A stretch of 60,000 bases of DNA, taken from Antedon mediterranea. Lineage: Eukaryota > Echinodermata > Crinoidea > Comatulida > Antedonidae. Positions 24,566 through 36,800 of this stretch are shown one piece after another. The stretch spans positions 1,309,001 through 1,369,000 of the forward strand of contig NC_092675.1 of assembly GCF_964355755.1 (NCBI RefSeq), written 5' to 3'. How positions within the stretch are numbered: position 1 is the first letter of the stretch; each line of letters begins with the position of its first letter. A program made the translations under genes and the position numbers. Under the pieces are notes generated by a model. The model had not been told where the DNA came from. It worked only from the letters and a program-made list of their open reading frames with translations, and did no database searches.

Positions 24566-25515
24566 AAGCTCTGTCTACACTATCAAACTAGTTTGACAAA
24601 AAAAGTGTGATGTGCCCAAATATAGAAGTGATATGACATCATCATGTACATATGTTATGCGCGATTTGAACGATTTGCGCAATTTGAAATTGCGCAAAAA
24701 AAATCCTTGCGCAATTTGAATTGAAACATGTGTTTCAAATTGCGCAAGCAACGTATTAAATTGCGCAAGTAATCTGCAAATTGCGCAAGGTTTTTCGACA
24801 GATTGTGAAATCATGCACACCCATATTTTTATAGTAATTTCTAAGAATGATTCAAAATTAAACATAAATATCGCATTTCCTTATTTTAGTAGTGCAAATA
24901 TTGTTATAAGTTAGCATACCGTCGAAGAACCGACGAAGGAAAACGAAGCGGTGGTGTTCCACCAGGCGGGCGCGGCGCGGGCGGCCGGCTATACTACTCT
25001 AGCCTAGCTAGGGTCTGGACTACTGATACTGACTAGGTTACATGGCCTAGCTTAAACTAATATTAAAAACTTAAAAAGTGAGTATTAAACATTATCTTCA
25101 TTGAAATGGTCTTATTTATATAATAAAATACTAAATTTTAAACTCCTCTGCCTAGGCCTAGCCTAGCCATGTATGGGAAAATTTACAGTTCGTTTTCAAA
25201 TTGCGCAAAGGTGTCATATTGCGCAAGAACTATCTTGCGCAATTTACAAATTGTGCAGCGCAATTTAAAATTGCGCAAAGATTTTCTTGCGCAATTTGAA
25301 ATTGCGCAAGTTGATTGCGCAATTTGAAATTGCGCAAAAAAATCCTTGCGCAATTTTAAATTGCGCAAGAATTCTTTGCGCAATTTCAAATTGCGCAAGG
25401 ATTTTTTTGCGCAATTTCAAATTGCGCAAATCGTTCAAATCGCGCATAACACATATATAAATGGGTACTACATCACGTGTTTTTGTCACATAAAGTTTGA
25501 TAGTGTAGACTTAGA
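24566..25515. mobile_element. MITE-A-bounded 950-bp element with 20 TTGCGCAA palindromes
   Basis: The left end is a standard MITE-A terminus (AAGCTCTGTCTACACTATC) and the right end its partner (AAGTTTGATAGTGTAGAC). Inside is an inverted pair: ATGCGCGATTTGAACGATTT near 24656 is mirrored near 25420-25446, each followed inward by arrays of TTGCGCAA (6 left, 14 right, by hand count). Between the arrays lies a GC-rich core (about 24927-24990) with GGCGGGCGCGGCGCGGGCGG, then AT-rich sequence. No coding frame is convincing. It is either a MITE-A copy carrying a nested palindromic insertion or a long family member. Confidence 0.85.
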
Positions 25516-27005
25516 GTATAGCGTTAGACTTATAAATAAGAAATAACTTTCTTTGAACTCACCGTACTGACGTCATGGTTATATATAAATTCTTGGTAGG
25601 CCAACTTAGGCCTACCTAAGAAAAAAGCAAAGCCTAGCTAGGCCGGTGCCTATGCGTGCTTTTCAAGTAAACAATCGAGCTGACACTTGAGTCCGTTAGT
25701 TATTGATTGAGTATTGACTTTTGACTTCCTGAACTGGTCTGGAAGAAAGCTTTGGATATAGCCTATCTAAGGCTAAATGACACAGGTGGTCAATTTTGGT
25801 ATTTATACATTAAGATGGAAATCTGAAGTTCATAGTTTATACATAACACAAAACATCAAATGACAGACAGTATAGGCCTAACCTAGGCCTATCACCACCA
25901 ACAAAAAATTGAGCGAAGAAGCTCGGAACGGAAAGAAGATCGAGAGAGGAAGTTTAGTTTCTCTAGAGGGCGCATGAGATTATACTATTATTTTACTCCG
26001 GTGCACCACATCCTGTGCACATTTGTGCCAAAAAAAATTACTGTGATCGTAAAATTCGCGAAATGAATCTCTTCTTCAAGTTTCAACAGTATCTACTAAA
26101 AGGTTTAAATTTCTTAGCAGGACCCGCTGACGTTGAAAGGATGTTATACGTGATATCTTATTATTTTTGCGCATGGGATTATTCCATTTTTGTTAATTGC
26201 ATAACGAAAAGAAATAATACACCGTAAAATCTATTGGAAATCTACTAAAATGTATTGGTTGCTTTCCTTTAAAACGGAGGAACACTCTCGTAACAACTAA
26301 TATATACAGATACAACAAGTTAATAATGGTTCACAATTACATAAACCGAAAATAAAGCCACACCGTATAAGACGATATTTCAAACGATCAACAAAAATGG
26401 ACACTTTATAGATATTCTAGACTTACTAATGATATATCAGGAATAGTAACAAACGAAAATCACAAAATTGCGACACGATTGAGAAATGCATTATAAGAAG
26501 TAAAAATGACCACAATCACGCCAATCCTTTTTTTTCTGAATCTGTACAGAATTGTTTGACTTTGACACAGCAAAATTCTTGTCATTCAAATGAAAAAAAA
26601 CAACTAAAAAACCAACGTTACAATTTCCATAAAGGTGTGCTTCTGAACGTGATAGTGATTTCTACCGTCGTCGTAACGAAGATGACGCCGGAAGAGACCG
26701 GGTCGGTTGGCATATTATGGGAGGGGTGGTGGAGAGAGATAGATGTTCAGACAGGTGTATCTTATTTATTTATTTTATTTTCAATCTTTCTACATAGCAA
26801 AAAAACAAACATATAAGTATAACAGGGGAGTAGCGGAAAAGCAAAAGTATAAAACTGTCATCTTGTGATGTGCTTGACCAGCCCCTGTCAACTTGATCGG
26901 ATACAATAAAACCGACATTTAACAAATTTAGAAAAATACATAGAAAAATATGGTATAATAAAATGTTAACAAAAGTGTTATAAAAATGCAATTGCTATCT
27001 GAACA
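25516..27005. other. No gene seen; AT-rich retroelement-like tail
   Basis: A (TTTA)n-type tract at 26758-26780 leads into an A-rich block. Elsewhere there are several TAGGCCTA octamers (25604, 25871, 25885) but no exons. Confidence 0.45.
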
Positions 27006-27156
27006 ATCTGATTGTGTAAAAGTAAAAAATTCTGATTGTATAAAAGTTACAAATTCTGATTGTATAAAAGTTAAAAATTATGAATGTATAAAAGTTAAAA
27101 ATTCTGATTGTATAAAAGTTAAATTCTGATTGTATAAAAGTTAAAAATTCTGATCT
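27006..27156. repeat. 24-bp minisatellite, about 6 copies
   Basis: Tandem copies of TCTGATTGTATAAAAGTTAA plus AAAT, with one copy shortened by two bases and one carrying TATGAATG. Confidence 0.9.
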
Positions 27157-27601
27157 TACCGGTACTTTTCATAACAATCCTATACAATGAGTAACTAGCT
27201 ATACACACTGCATTGCACTTTGAAAATGGAATAGTGTAAACAGTTTGCCGAGGTTGGTTATATTTATTGTATAAATCCAACATGTAAACAAAGCGCTAGA
27301 AAGTTTTTAGAAATCCTGCCAGACCGTATTAACCAAACCCATTATTCCCATTAAAACGCCCTGAGGCCCTACCAAGTTGAGTCACTAGTACGGTAATTAA
27401 AAGCTTACATATAATGTATAGCCCTGCATGGCTAATAGGGTTTTAGCACAATAGGGTTTATTTGACAATGGTGTAGGCCTAACACACACCAACGTGTGAG
27501 GGCCAATTCTCAATAGGACAGGCTATGACGTACTTCCGTATTTCTCCATTTCGAGTACACTAATCGATCCATGATATATAATATAATACTCTCAGGGTTA
27601 C

Positions 27602-27646
27602 GTCACGTGGAAACTATTTGGTTTTTTTTTGTTCAGCTCATGTGAC
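27602..27646 (+). promoter_or_regulatory. Two MiT/TFE-type E-boxes upstream of the acid phosphatase start
   Basis: GTCACGTGG at 27602-27610 matches the CLEAR element core bound by TFEB and relatives. TCATGTGAC at 27638-27646 matches the M-box type motif bound by MITF/TFE3. They lie about 160 and 125 bp upstream of the ATG. MITF/TFE3 activation of mammalian ACP5 through such an E-box is established; use here is inferred from sequence alone. The transcription start is not known. Confidence 0.45.
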
Positions 27647-27770
27647 CCGGAACAGATACTGTTGTCATTACAGTATTGTCTTCATAAATGAATATCTTTT
27701 GAACGTAGTTTGTGTTGTAGACGCTCAGAGTGTTATATAGACAAAATTCAGTGGTTGACAATTCTTAAAC

Positions 27771-30700
27771 ATGTTGTCCCGGTCATATTTATGTTCAAAT
27801 ATAGTATTACTTGTCATTTCAAGCGGTAAGTACACAGTGTATGTCTACAAGTTCTAAGTACGAGTCGCATTATGGGGTTAGTTTGCAGACCTAATACATT
27901 TCAACGAAGTTCGAAGAATGGAACGCGGCGTTACATTAAGCGTTACGTCACTTCCTGTTACGTCATTGCTATATATCAGGCGAGCATTATCCTTCCGTTA
28001 ATGTTCTTGAAAGTCCGTACAAATTCAAATTTGTGTCGCCTGTCAGAAAACTATTCTAAACTAAAAGCCATCGCTATACTGTACCATTTATATTATCATC
28101 GTTATTCATTTCAATTTACTTTCGTCCTCAGTAAAAATGAAAATATATTGAGTGTTCATGGAATTTAAAAATATTACAACATATGTTAAACATTAGGTTA
28201 AAACATACAAAACACATTTTATTAAAATATAAAAACATCAAAATGGTACTGTAGTAGGTAGGGTATACAGATTAAAAAAAAGATTACGTCACACTGTGCA
28301 CGTGTGCATCCAACAAAAATAGGAAAATATAATATAATAATATATATACGGTAACTTACTAGCTTGGATACACAGTGATCAATATCTCGAGCTCCTTAGG
28401 ACTAAGTGTGTGTTGGAACACTCAATTATTATTTTTCAATGATAAATTTTTGTTTACAACTCTGTCATAGGCCTACGTGTTTTGTTTTTTTTAGTCCGGG
28501 TGAATGACATTCTCGCCTCACTGATTTTACTTATGACGCAACAACCATATATTTCAGCGAATAAATATATACAAATAATAATAGCATAATAATTTATACT
28601 ACTGTCGTGAATAATTGTGTAGCCCACAACTTATTATACTAAAATAAAAAAACAGGATTCATTTAAATTCAAAAGCTTTCCTGTTGGTTTAAAAAATAGA
28701 CAAATTGATTGACAGTATCAGGGCCGTAGCCAGCATGGGTTTTTTTTCAATTGTCACCGCCCACTCCAATTCCCCAGCACAGATCGTCATATTTTATATT
28801 AATAATTATATTTAGGCCTATTAAGTATTGCCTCGTCTGTTTTTAACATCTCACTACGGCCTTGTATAGTATAGTCTTTTAGCCTCGTTATATAGGCCTA
28901 CCATGTGTAGGCTATATTAATCAAATTAATTTTCTATAACTCCGATACCCCATAGATCCTGTTTCTCTGGGATATCCATAATTAAAAAGGGCGCTTTTGA
29001 ACAGCAATGCGATTCTAAATTATGTATTTTTCAGACAGTAAGGCTGGGTTGGTGATTAGAGCTTACCACATCCTATAACAATTGTTTTTAAAGTTTACAT
29101 TTTCACATGTTTAACAAATTATAAGAACCAATAATTATTTATTAATATGCATAGAGAACCATTAAACCGCCCAGTGATATACTGGAAAATAATCAATGTT
29201 TAAAGGGTTAAAATGCGGAAATCTGCGAGATTGCAAAACTGCGATTCGAACCCCGACATTTATTAATTTCTTTCTCTTTTTTTTTAACTTTAGTGGCATC
29301 ATCGGACAAACTATACACCAATGATTCGCTTAGATTTCTGGTGTTAGCGGACTGGGGTGGCTTACCAATATCTCCATATTTTACTCCGATTGAGGTTTCT
29401 GTAGCTAAAGTTATGGGTGATATTGCTACAAATTATAAGTCAGAATTTGTGCTAGCGCTGGGAGATAACTTCTATTTCAACGGTGTAGAGAACGAGCATG
29501 ATCGGCGATTTAAGGTAGTTTTCCATATGAATGCTATTGTAAGAATTATTAAAGACAGGGGAGTGTGCGGGGTGAGAATTTCGCGCCGAAGGCACTAACG
29601 ATGGGCCTGGGTACGGTGGGGGGCTGGTTTGTATATTTTTAGTAAGTGAAATGTAAAGGGGCGCCTGATTTGTTCATTCGTTTTCATTTTGCATTTTGTT
29701 AATTGTAAAAGACTTTCAATTTTGTATTTAGGACACATTTGAAAATGTTTACACAGCACCATCACTCGATATACCATGGTATATTGTTGGTGGCAACCAT
29801 GACCACGTTGGTAACATTACAGGACAAACAGAGTATACAAACATATCACCAAGATGGTAAGGCTCAAACCTGGTTATTGGTACTTTATCTAGATTTCCCA
29901 ATATAAATTGTGTTTCACGTGTATCGCCCAGTAGGCCTATCTTATTTCATAACCTAACCATTAGGCCTAATTTAACCTTAATACAGACACCACATGTGAT
30001 GCACATGTGATGCTGTGTTACGGGATTGTCTTATGATACTGTGCCAACATTATCTTATGTTTGGAGATAAATCACTGAGAATCGGGTACACAAAACTATT
30101 ACATTAATTTTAAAAAAATCAGATTGGAACATCAGATAGACGTAGCAGCCTACTAAAAATTGAGATCAAAGCACTGTCAAAGTTTCCCAGAGGTACAGCC
30201 ACCTCTACAACTACTACAAGATGCCTTAGACGAATGGTTTTCAGAATATTTGTTTCTCAGCAACGATTTTCAACTGACCAAAACGTCGATTTAAAAACTT
30301 TTTTCAGCCAATGCGTGTGTGCCTCTGATCACGGAGGATGTAACGTTCATGGTCTGATATTGGTGCCATGCCCCTACTCTGATCATGGTCAAGAGAATTT
30401 TCTCCATGGTCTAATAGAACTTGGAGACCGGTTTAGCAATAAAGGGAAACGAATATTAATTTAATTATTGTTTTTTTTTAGGAATTTCCCATCCCTGTAC
30501 TACAGACTAAAGTTTGACATACCAAATACAAAATCATCAATATTAATAGTGATGATTGATACTGTCGTGTTATGTGGTAACTCCGATATGCTGTTTCCTG
30601 GATCAGCGCCTACAGGGCCAGATGATCCCCAGGCAGCTGAAGAGCAATGGGCGTGGATTGAGCAACAACTAAACAATTCTCAAAAGTAAGTGATTTACTC

Positions 30701-32370
30701 CTAAAACAAACAATACAAAGTTGTCATCTTGTGTCTGCCTGCCTTAATGCGTTCCCACTAGAGACGCAACACAACGATGAACGCACCATAAGGGATTTGA
30801 CCAATCACAACCAATCACTTATTCGATGTGTCGCTTGTCATTGGTCAACTCGCTTACGTTGTGTCTACGTCCTTGCGTTGCGTCCTAGTGGGAACCAAGC
30901 CAACCAAGAACGGACTCAAATGAAGTACAACGCTTTTTGTGACAGAGGGGTAAATATGTCCCTATCGTTTATACATGGTAAATAAGCCCTAAAAGTGCCT
31001 ATGTATGACTCGTACTGTTATTGCATTTACTTTCACAACCTCTGTGTTATCTTTGTTTTTTGTTGCTTCTTGTAAAAAAATACAAAACGGTTTAATATAG
31101 GCGATGTGCCAATATTTGATTTTTTTTTTTTTAAAGTTAAACATACAAGTTCCTTCCTTGTTTCTTTTTCAGTTTTGAATATGTGATAGTTGCCGGTCAT
31201 TTCCCTGTATGGTCTGTGGCACATCATGGTCCCACCGAGTGCCTGGTATCACGACTACAACCACTCTTAAACAAGTACCGAGTTAATGCATATTTCTGTG
31301 GACATGACCATAATTTACAAGTATGACTTAACCTCTGTCTACACTATCAAACTTTATGTGACAAAAAAATGTGCTGTGCCCATATATCGACATGATGATG
31401 TCCTATCACTATTATATTTAAGCATGTCACTACCATATTTGGGAACATCACACTTTTTTGTCAAACTAGTAAACTAATACCGAATAAACAAAATCTATAA
31501 ATATGATCGAATCAAGCAGATTTTGTTTGTAGGCCTACTATATTGAGAAAAATAAAATTAGCAAAAACCACGCAATTACATTCTATATAGTCAAAATTTT
31601 AAAGAAAAATAATCAAAATGTATGGCATGCCATGAAAAGAATAACAAGCTTGATGATCGCTCTAGCTAATGCTTAAATTAGTAATTTCATATACATAGAA
31701 AATAACTCATTAGCACATGTACTTAGGAGTTCATCAAATCAGAATGAAAATAGAACAAATATTTATGAGTTGTTAACTCGTATCGTTTAATCATTATATT
31801 AATTTTCCGTAACGGCTCTTCCAAATTACATTCAGTCCTATCTGCTGAATCTATTTATTCTTTAAAGCGCTGTGTACACTATGAAACTAGTTTGACAACA
31901 AAATGATGTGTGAAAATATGGTAGTGATACGACATCACCATGTCTATATATGGGCACATCACATTATTTTGTCACATAAAGTTTAATAGTGTAGACGAGC
32001 TTTACTGTATTAATTTGTTTGTTCATTAATATTTATTAACATGATTGATATCTAATTGTAAGCTATAGAGGTAATTAAAATGAATTGAACCATTACTAAC
32101 TAAAATTATTTATTTGAATTTCAGTATCTTAAGGAGGACAATTCAACAGTGAAATATTTTGTTATTGGTTCAGCCAATTTTGTAGATCCATCCAAGTCGC
32201 ATATGGATAGTGTACCACCTAACTCGCTGAAATTTTTCTATTCACAACCAGTAGGTGGATTTGCGTATCTAACAGCAACGTCACAGAATATAACACTGAC
32301 GTTTGCAGATGGACATGAAGGAAAGGATATCTACCAAAACATTATCCTACCGAGATCTAAGAATTTCTAA
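27771..32370 (+). CDS. ACP5: Tartrate-resistant (purple) acid phosphatase, type 5
   Basis: Six exons: 27771-27825, 29294-29514, 29732-29856, 30482-30685, 31173-31320 and 32125-32370 (TAA). Phases 1,0,2,2,0 all join, giving 332 aa against 325 in human. The product is a secreted or lysosomal phosphomonoesterase with a binuclear Fe/metal centre. Ligands are all visible: Asp38 (LADWGG), Asp76 and Tyr79 (GDNFYF, the charge-transfer tyrosine that makes the enzyme purple), Asn114 (GGNHDH), His211 (AGHFPVW), and His246 and His248 (CGHDHNLQ). The first exon encodes a hydrophobic leader ([14 protein letters not shown]). The regulatory loop region after LCGNSDM is kept ([11 protein letters not shown]). 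The C-terminal VGGFAYL strand and the tail are complete. The ATG of the leader exon was chosen because it alone supplies a signal peptide and ends in phase 1 at GTAAGT. It converges with the ENOSF1-like gene. No damage is seen. Confidence 0.95.
28723..28866. mobile_element. hAT-like short element in acid phosphatase intron 1
   Basis: The left end CAGGGCCGTAGCCAG is matched inversely at the right end (CTCACTACGGCCTTG), giving imperfect 15-bp terminal inverted repeats about 140 bp apart. CAGGGSCGTAGCC ends are common in hAT elements. No transposase is visible, so the class is inferred. Confidence 0.5.
30749..30900. mobile_element. MITE-C, single copy in acid phosphatase intron 4
   Basis: The ends GCGTTCCCACTAGAGACGCA and GTCCTAGTGGGAACC pair, and inner arms TTGACCAATCAC and CATTGGTCAACTCG also pair, so nearly the whole element can fold on itself. 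It lies about 60 bp downstream of the exon 4 donor, in the intron before exon 5. Confidence 0.8.
31328..31478. mobile_element. MITE-A in acid phosphatase intron 5, copy a
   Basis: Starts CTCTGTCTACACTATCAAAC eight bases after the exon 5 donor and ends with TTTTTGTCAAACTAGT. The inner block has GACATGATGATGTC. The right terminus is eroded. Confidence 0.8.
31864..32003. mobile_element. MITE-A in acid phosphatase intron 5, copy b
   Basis: Ends AAAGCGCTGTGTACACTATG and AATAGTGTAGACGAGCTTT, with inner TATATATGGGCACATCACAT. Both termini are present and the flanking bases are TT/TA-rich, as in other copies. Confidence 0.83.
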
Positions 32371-32703
32371 AACACTAAAACTACTTTTTTTAAACAATAT
32401 TTTGTATCAAATAGTTGATTGAGGTGATTACTTTATTTTTTCTAGTTATTTTATATATTATATAATCATATTATATTATTTTTATATTATACATAATTTC
32501 GCACTACTCCTTTAGGCAGTTATATTCAAGAGAACGGACTAATTTGGAAAGAGTTACCATGCGGTAGCTTATAGTTTACTACGGGTAAAAAAATGGGTTT
32601 TTGGAAACTCGGACTGGGCATGCTCAAACACCAAAGCATGTCTAGGAGAAGATAGTCTATGAGATGTATGTAGACTAGTAGTCTAGTCTGTAAAGAACTG
32701 TTC

Positions 32704-32709
32704 AATAAA
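32704..32709 (+). promoter_or_regulatory. Candidate poly(A) signal of the acid phosphatase gene
   Basis: AATAAA about 335 bp after the stop codon. A second AATAAA at 33134-33139 lies beyond the minisatellite. Which one is used cannot be told from sequence. Confidence 0.35.
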
Positions 32710-32790
32710 CAAAGTTTGGCTGTCAACCTAGTCATTATATTAATAATAATAGTCTAATCCTTCTTCTATGGTAAATAGTTTTAGTGAATG

Positions 32791-33008
32791 GTGTGTATAC
32801 CCTGGTGTGTATACCCTGGTGTGCATACCCTGGTGTGCATTCCCTGGTGTGCATTCCCTGGTGTGCATTCCCTGGTGTGCATTCCCTGGTGTGCATTCCC
32901 TGGTGTGCATTCCCTGGTGTGCATTCCCTGGTGTGCATACCCTGGTGTGCATACCCTGGTGTGCATACCCTGGTGTGCATACCCTGGTGTGCATACCCTG
33001 GTGTGTAT
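32791..33008. repeat. 14-bp minisatellite, 15 copies
   Basis: Fifteen copies of CCCTGGTGTGCATT, with variants in the last bases (CATA, TATA) arranged in blocks: TATA or CATA at both ends, CATT in the middle. Because 14 is not a multiple of three, all frames cycle with a 42-bp period and stay open; none is treated as coding. Confidence 0.95.
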
Positions 33009-33752
33009 ATAGATGAATTGTTTGATTAGTCACTATGACCTTAGGTAGTAACGCTTCTACCTCGGAATATGTACAGTACTATAGTTTAGGATTATATTTT
33101 TGTTCTATAAGTAAGCCATGGACTTTGTTCTGAAATAAAAGTTGATTGTTTGATTTAATTAATTGTTTAATAAGTTAAATCAACTACAGAAGGCTGTTAT
33201 CACTCCTGATTATTATTCATTGATAACCAAATAAATAATGTTATTTTAAATATAATATTTTAAAAATACAAACATAATTACAAGAGTATGATATAACGTG
33301 TGCACATTTTGTGAATGATTTTAAACAATGTAGAATTTTGTGTAATATTTTTATAGAAAAATGCTATTAAAATACCAAAACATTGAGTCATAAATAATTT
33401 CTTTAGCATATTTTAATGTATGTATTCAATAACCCAATGTATACTGTATTTTTATATATTATAATAAAATAATGATCTTCTTCCATTCTTCAAATTAATG
33501 TGTTATTTAAAAGAGTCAACGGCCTACTATACTAATAATGAAAACTGTTACTCTTTTAGAATTATGCAACTTAAAAAGTAGTTGTAACCTAGACTTGAAA
33601 CAGGTCTTTGATTTTGATAAATTAAAAAAATAAATTAAATAAATGATAACGTTAAAATATTTTATTACTATTAAGAATAACAACTTATAATTATTATTTA
33701 ATTATTGTATTTCTCTCTCTCTGTAGTGTTCCTTTTAAAATTACATTTAACT
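33009..33752. other. Intergenic gap between convergent genes
   Basis: AT-rich sequence between the acid phosphatase 3' end and the ENOSF1-like 3' end. It probably includes part of both 3' untranslated regions. No further gene is seen. Confidence 0.5.
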
Positions 33753-33758
33753 GTTTAT
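33753..33758 (-). promoter_or_regulatory. Candidate poly(A) signal of the ENOSF1-like gene
   Basis: The minus strand reads AATAAA about 100 bp after the stop codon at 33860, a usual distance for a short 3' untranslated region. Confidence 0.4.
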
Positions 33759-33859
33759 TCCTCAAGTTCACTTCTTTAAAACCTGCCAATTACTATTCTC
33801 TTGATTGTAAAACTTGTGACAAAATTGATTGACTTTTTTCAACTACAAACAACTTAAAG

Positions 33860-36800
33860 TTAAAATTTTCCTGACTGAAATAACTCGGCCCAAACCTTGC
33901 CATTAGGATATTCATATTCTTCTATACACTTAGCTGTAAGTTCTGAAGAGTAACCAGGCTCCTACAATTTCAAACAAAATGTTAGTTTTAACTATTATAC
34001 AAACATGGTTTTGTATAATAGCGCCACCATAAAGTTGGTGATTTTTTGTGATTCCAGCTCAAGTTGAGGTATGACACGCTATGTGTGCCAAAAGCTGAAT
34101 TAAAATTTAGAACCAGGACTATGATGTGTGGTGTGATGATGAAAAGGATGAAAAGCAGTGTTTATAATTCTTGATGTAATGATAGTATGTGACAATAGAA
34201 TTTATTTTAAGTTAGACATTATGATACATGGTTCTTTTCTATGATATTGGAAATATATTAGACACAGTGCACCAAGACTAGTTACGGCTTACACACACTA
34301 AGAGTGACGAACACAGGTGAGATGCGCAATGTCTAACATCGACTATCCTTCAAGAAATTGAAATGAAATCATGATTGAAAATGTCTTTTAAATGGAAACG
34401 AAGTGTTAATAGTGCTACTACTGTATAATACAAATCACCTCGTGTGTGTAATGTATTTGTAAATTAATTTTAATTCCTGCCTTTAAATCTTTTATAATAT
34501 AAATGAAACCATGAAACAAATATATTTACTACTGCAAACATGAAGTAAAAACGTTTTTAAACCTCAAAACTTTTTTTGACAATAAACCTTTACCAGTCAA
34601 CTAAGCCAAAATTACCTATTATCAATATTCTGTAATGCTTAATATAATATATCAAACTTTAAAAAAAGTGAGGAAAACCATTATGATTCTAAAGATTCCT
34701 TAAGTAAACAAAGTTTGAAATATTGTTTTTATATTTAAAACTTATTAGTTGACCCTAGATTCTGTGTCCTGTTTAAATAGATCTTAATGGCGGTATTTAA
34801 AGTAAAATCTAAAATTTTAGTTCATTAATTCGTACAAACAAATACCAGTTGTGGATATCAAAAACTTACCTTAGGTGGTAAATAGTTTGTTCCTTTCATT
34901 TTCACTGGATAAACAAATTTGTCACGTAGATGTTCAACAAACTCTATGACTCTAAAATATTAAAACAAATAACAAATGGTCTATTGTTTATAAGGTATAA
35001 AACATTCCTCGTCCATAATGATGTCAATCTTTCCAACATTCCTCATTCATGATGTCAATCTTTCCAACATTCCTCATTCATGATGTCAATCTTTCTAACA
35101 TTCCTCATTCATGATGTCAATCTTTCTAACATTCCTCATTCATGATGTCAATCTTTCCAACATTCCTCATTCATGATGACAATCTTTCCAACAAGCATGC
35201 AAGCAGAATGTACACTGTTCACTTTTTAAAACTGGTTCTACAAGACTTTTAAATCTATTGATTTTATATGACTTGCAGATTAAAAATTGTAACAAATATG
35301 TTACATTACTATAAGGTTGACTTCTATTTCACTTATTATAATAAAGCACCTTGTGTTAATGGAATAACTTAGAACAATTTTCAAAATTAAATGAAACTGT
35401 AGAAATAAACATTCACCTATTCTCCATCGTTGCTGAAACACAACAGAAATCAAACATACTGATGTGGTGAACAAGCTCACAAAGCAGGACACCACCAGCA
35501 TGAGGACAAACAGGTACTATAAGAAAATGAAACAATTTATTAATCTCTGTCTACACTATCAAACTAGTTTGACAAAAAAGTATTAAGTGCCCAAATATGG
35601 CAGTGATGTGCTTAAATATGGTAGTGATATGACATCATTATAATCATTTTGTCACATAAAGGTTAATAGTGTAGACAGAGCTTTAGCATGGATGACATAA
35701 ATTCCTCTCTATGGTATTAGAAGCATTAGGACAGTATCATTACAAAATAATACACATCTTGATAAGTAATCAATTTAAAACTACAAAAACATTACAATAA
35801 TAATTTGTAAAAAACTCAATTAAAGGTCACCAACTGTACATCTTAATAAGGAGCTTGCGATTTGTGATAAACTAGAAGCTATGTCGTCAAGTATTCGTAC
35901 ACAATTTTGTAGATTCTGCTTTTTTCAAAACCTCAATCAAAATTTAGTGAGATGATGACAACATACTATAATGCATGATCATTTCCAATCTATGGTTATT
36001 TGTTCTAAGGAATCACAAATCAAAATACAACATTATTATGTAAAAACTTTGTAAAATAAACAGGCAGACAGTTTGAAAGGAACAAGTATTATTCACATGC
36101 ATCCCATTAAACTTAAACTATGTATCATCAAATGAAAAAAAACAAGCGAAACAAAAAAAAAAGTCTGTCCTTACTGTCAAACTTTTTAGCCATCAAAAGT
36201 ATTGCAATGAGTTCATTGACACTGCCGACACGACAGCTATCAATTTGTAGGAATTGTAAGGAACCAGCTTGTAACATCTGCTTAAAGATCACTCTGTTCT
36301 GACACATCTCACCAGTGGCAACTCCAATGCCAAGAGGATTTAAGGCCTAGACAGTGACAACCAGATGTTATTGGGACATATCGATGTTAGTTGTCAAAAC
36401 AATTTACTTTTTCCTAAATACATTTCCTTCTCATTTGAACGATCACAAGGGATGTGTCACTTTTTGAAATGTAATTCAACAAGCCACAAAATACTAAAGA
36501 AATCATCTTAAAAATATATAGATTTACTTACTTGACACCACAATCATTCATATTTAAACTAGAATCACAGATGCCTACTTTCCAAATTTGATTAATTTAA
36601 TAACACAATGAAATGTTAAATTTACTTTTGCAATAGTCGCATGCCCAAGTATGTCATCTGGAGAAGTAGGCTCCTCAATCCAGAGTGGCTTAAATTGAGC
36701 AAGTTCTTTCATCCATGAAATGGCATCAGGAACATCCCACCTTTGATTACAGTCCATCATCTGAAATATAAAAAAAAACATAAATTGATCTAAAAATGTC

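Noticed and set aside
29293-29295. GTG as a translation start for the acid phosphatase
   Set aside because: The GTG spans a splice acceptor; the exon at 27771-27825 supplies an ATG, a signal peptide and the matching phase.
30234-30464. 76-codon frame inside the acid phosphatase gene
   Set aside because: It lies wholly in intron 3, between exons that join in phase without it; the encoded protein matches the full family length.
32735-33033. Six overlapping open frames of 60-97 codons
   Set aside because: By-product of the 14-bp tandem repeat, open in every frame.
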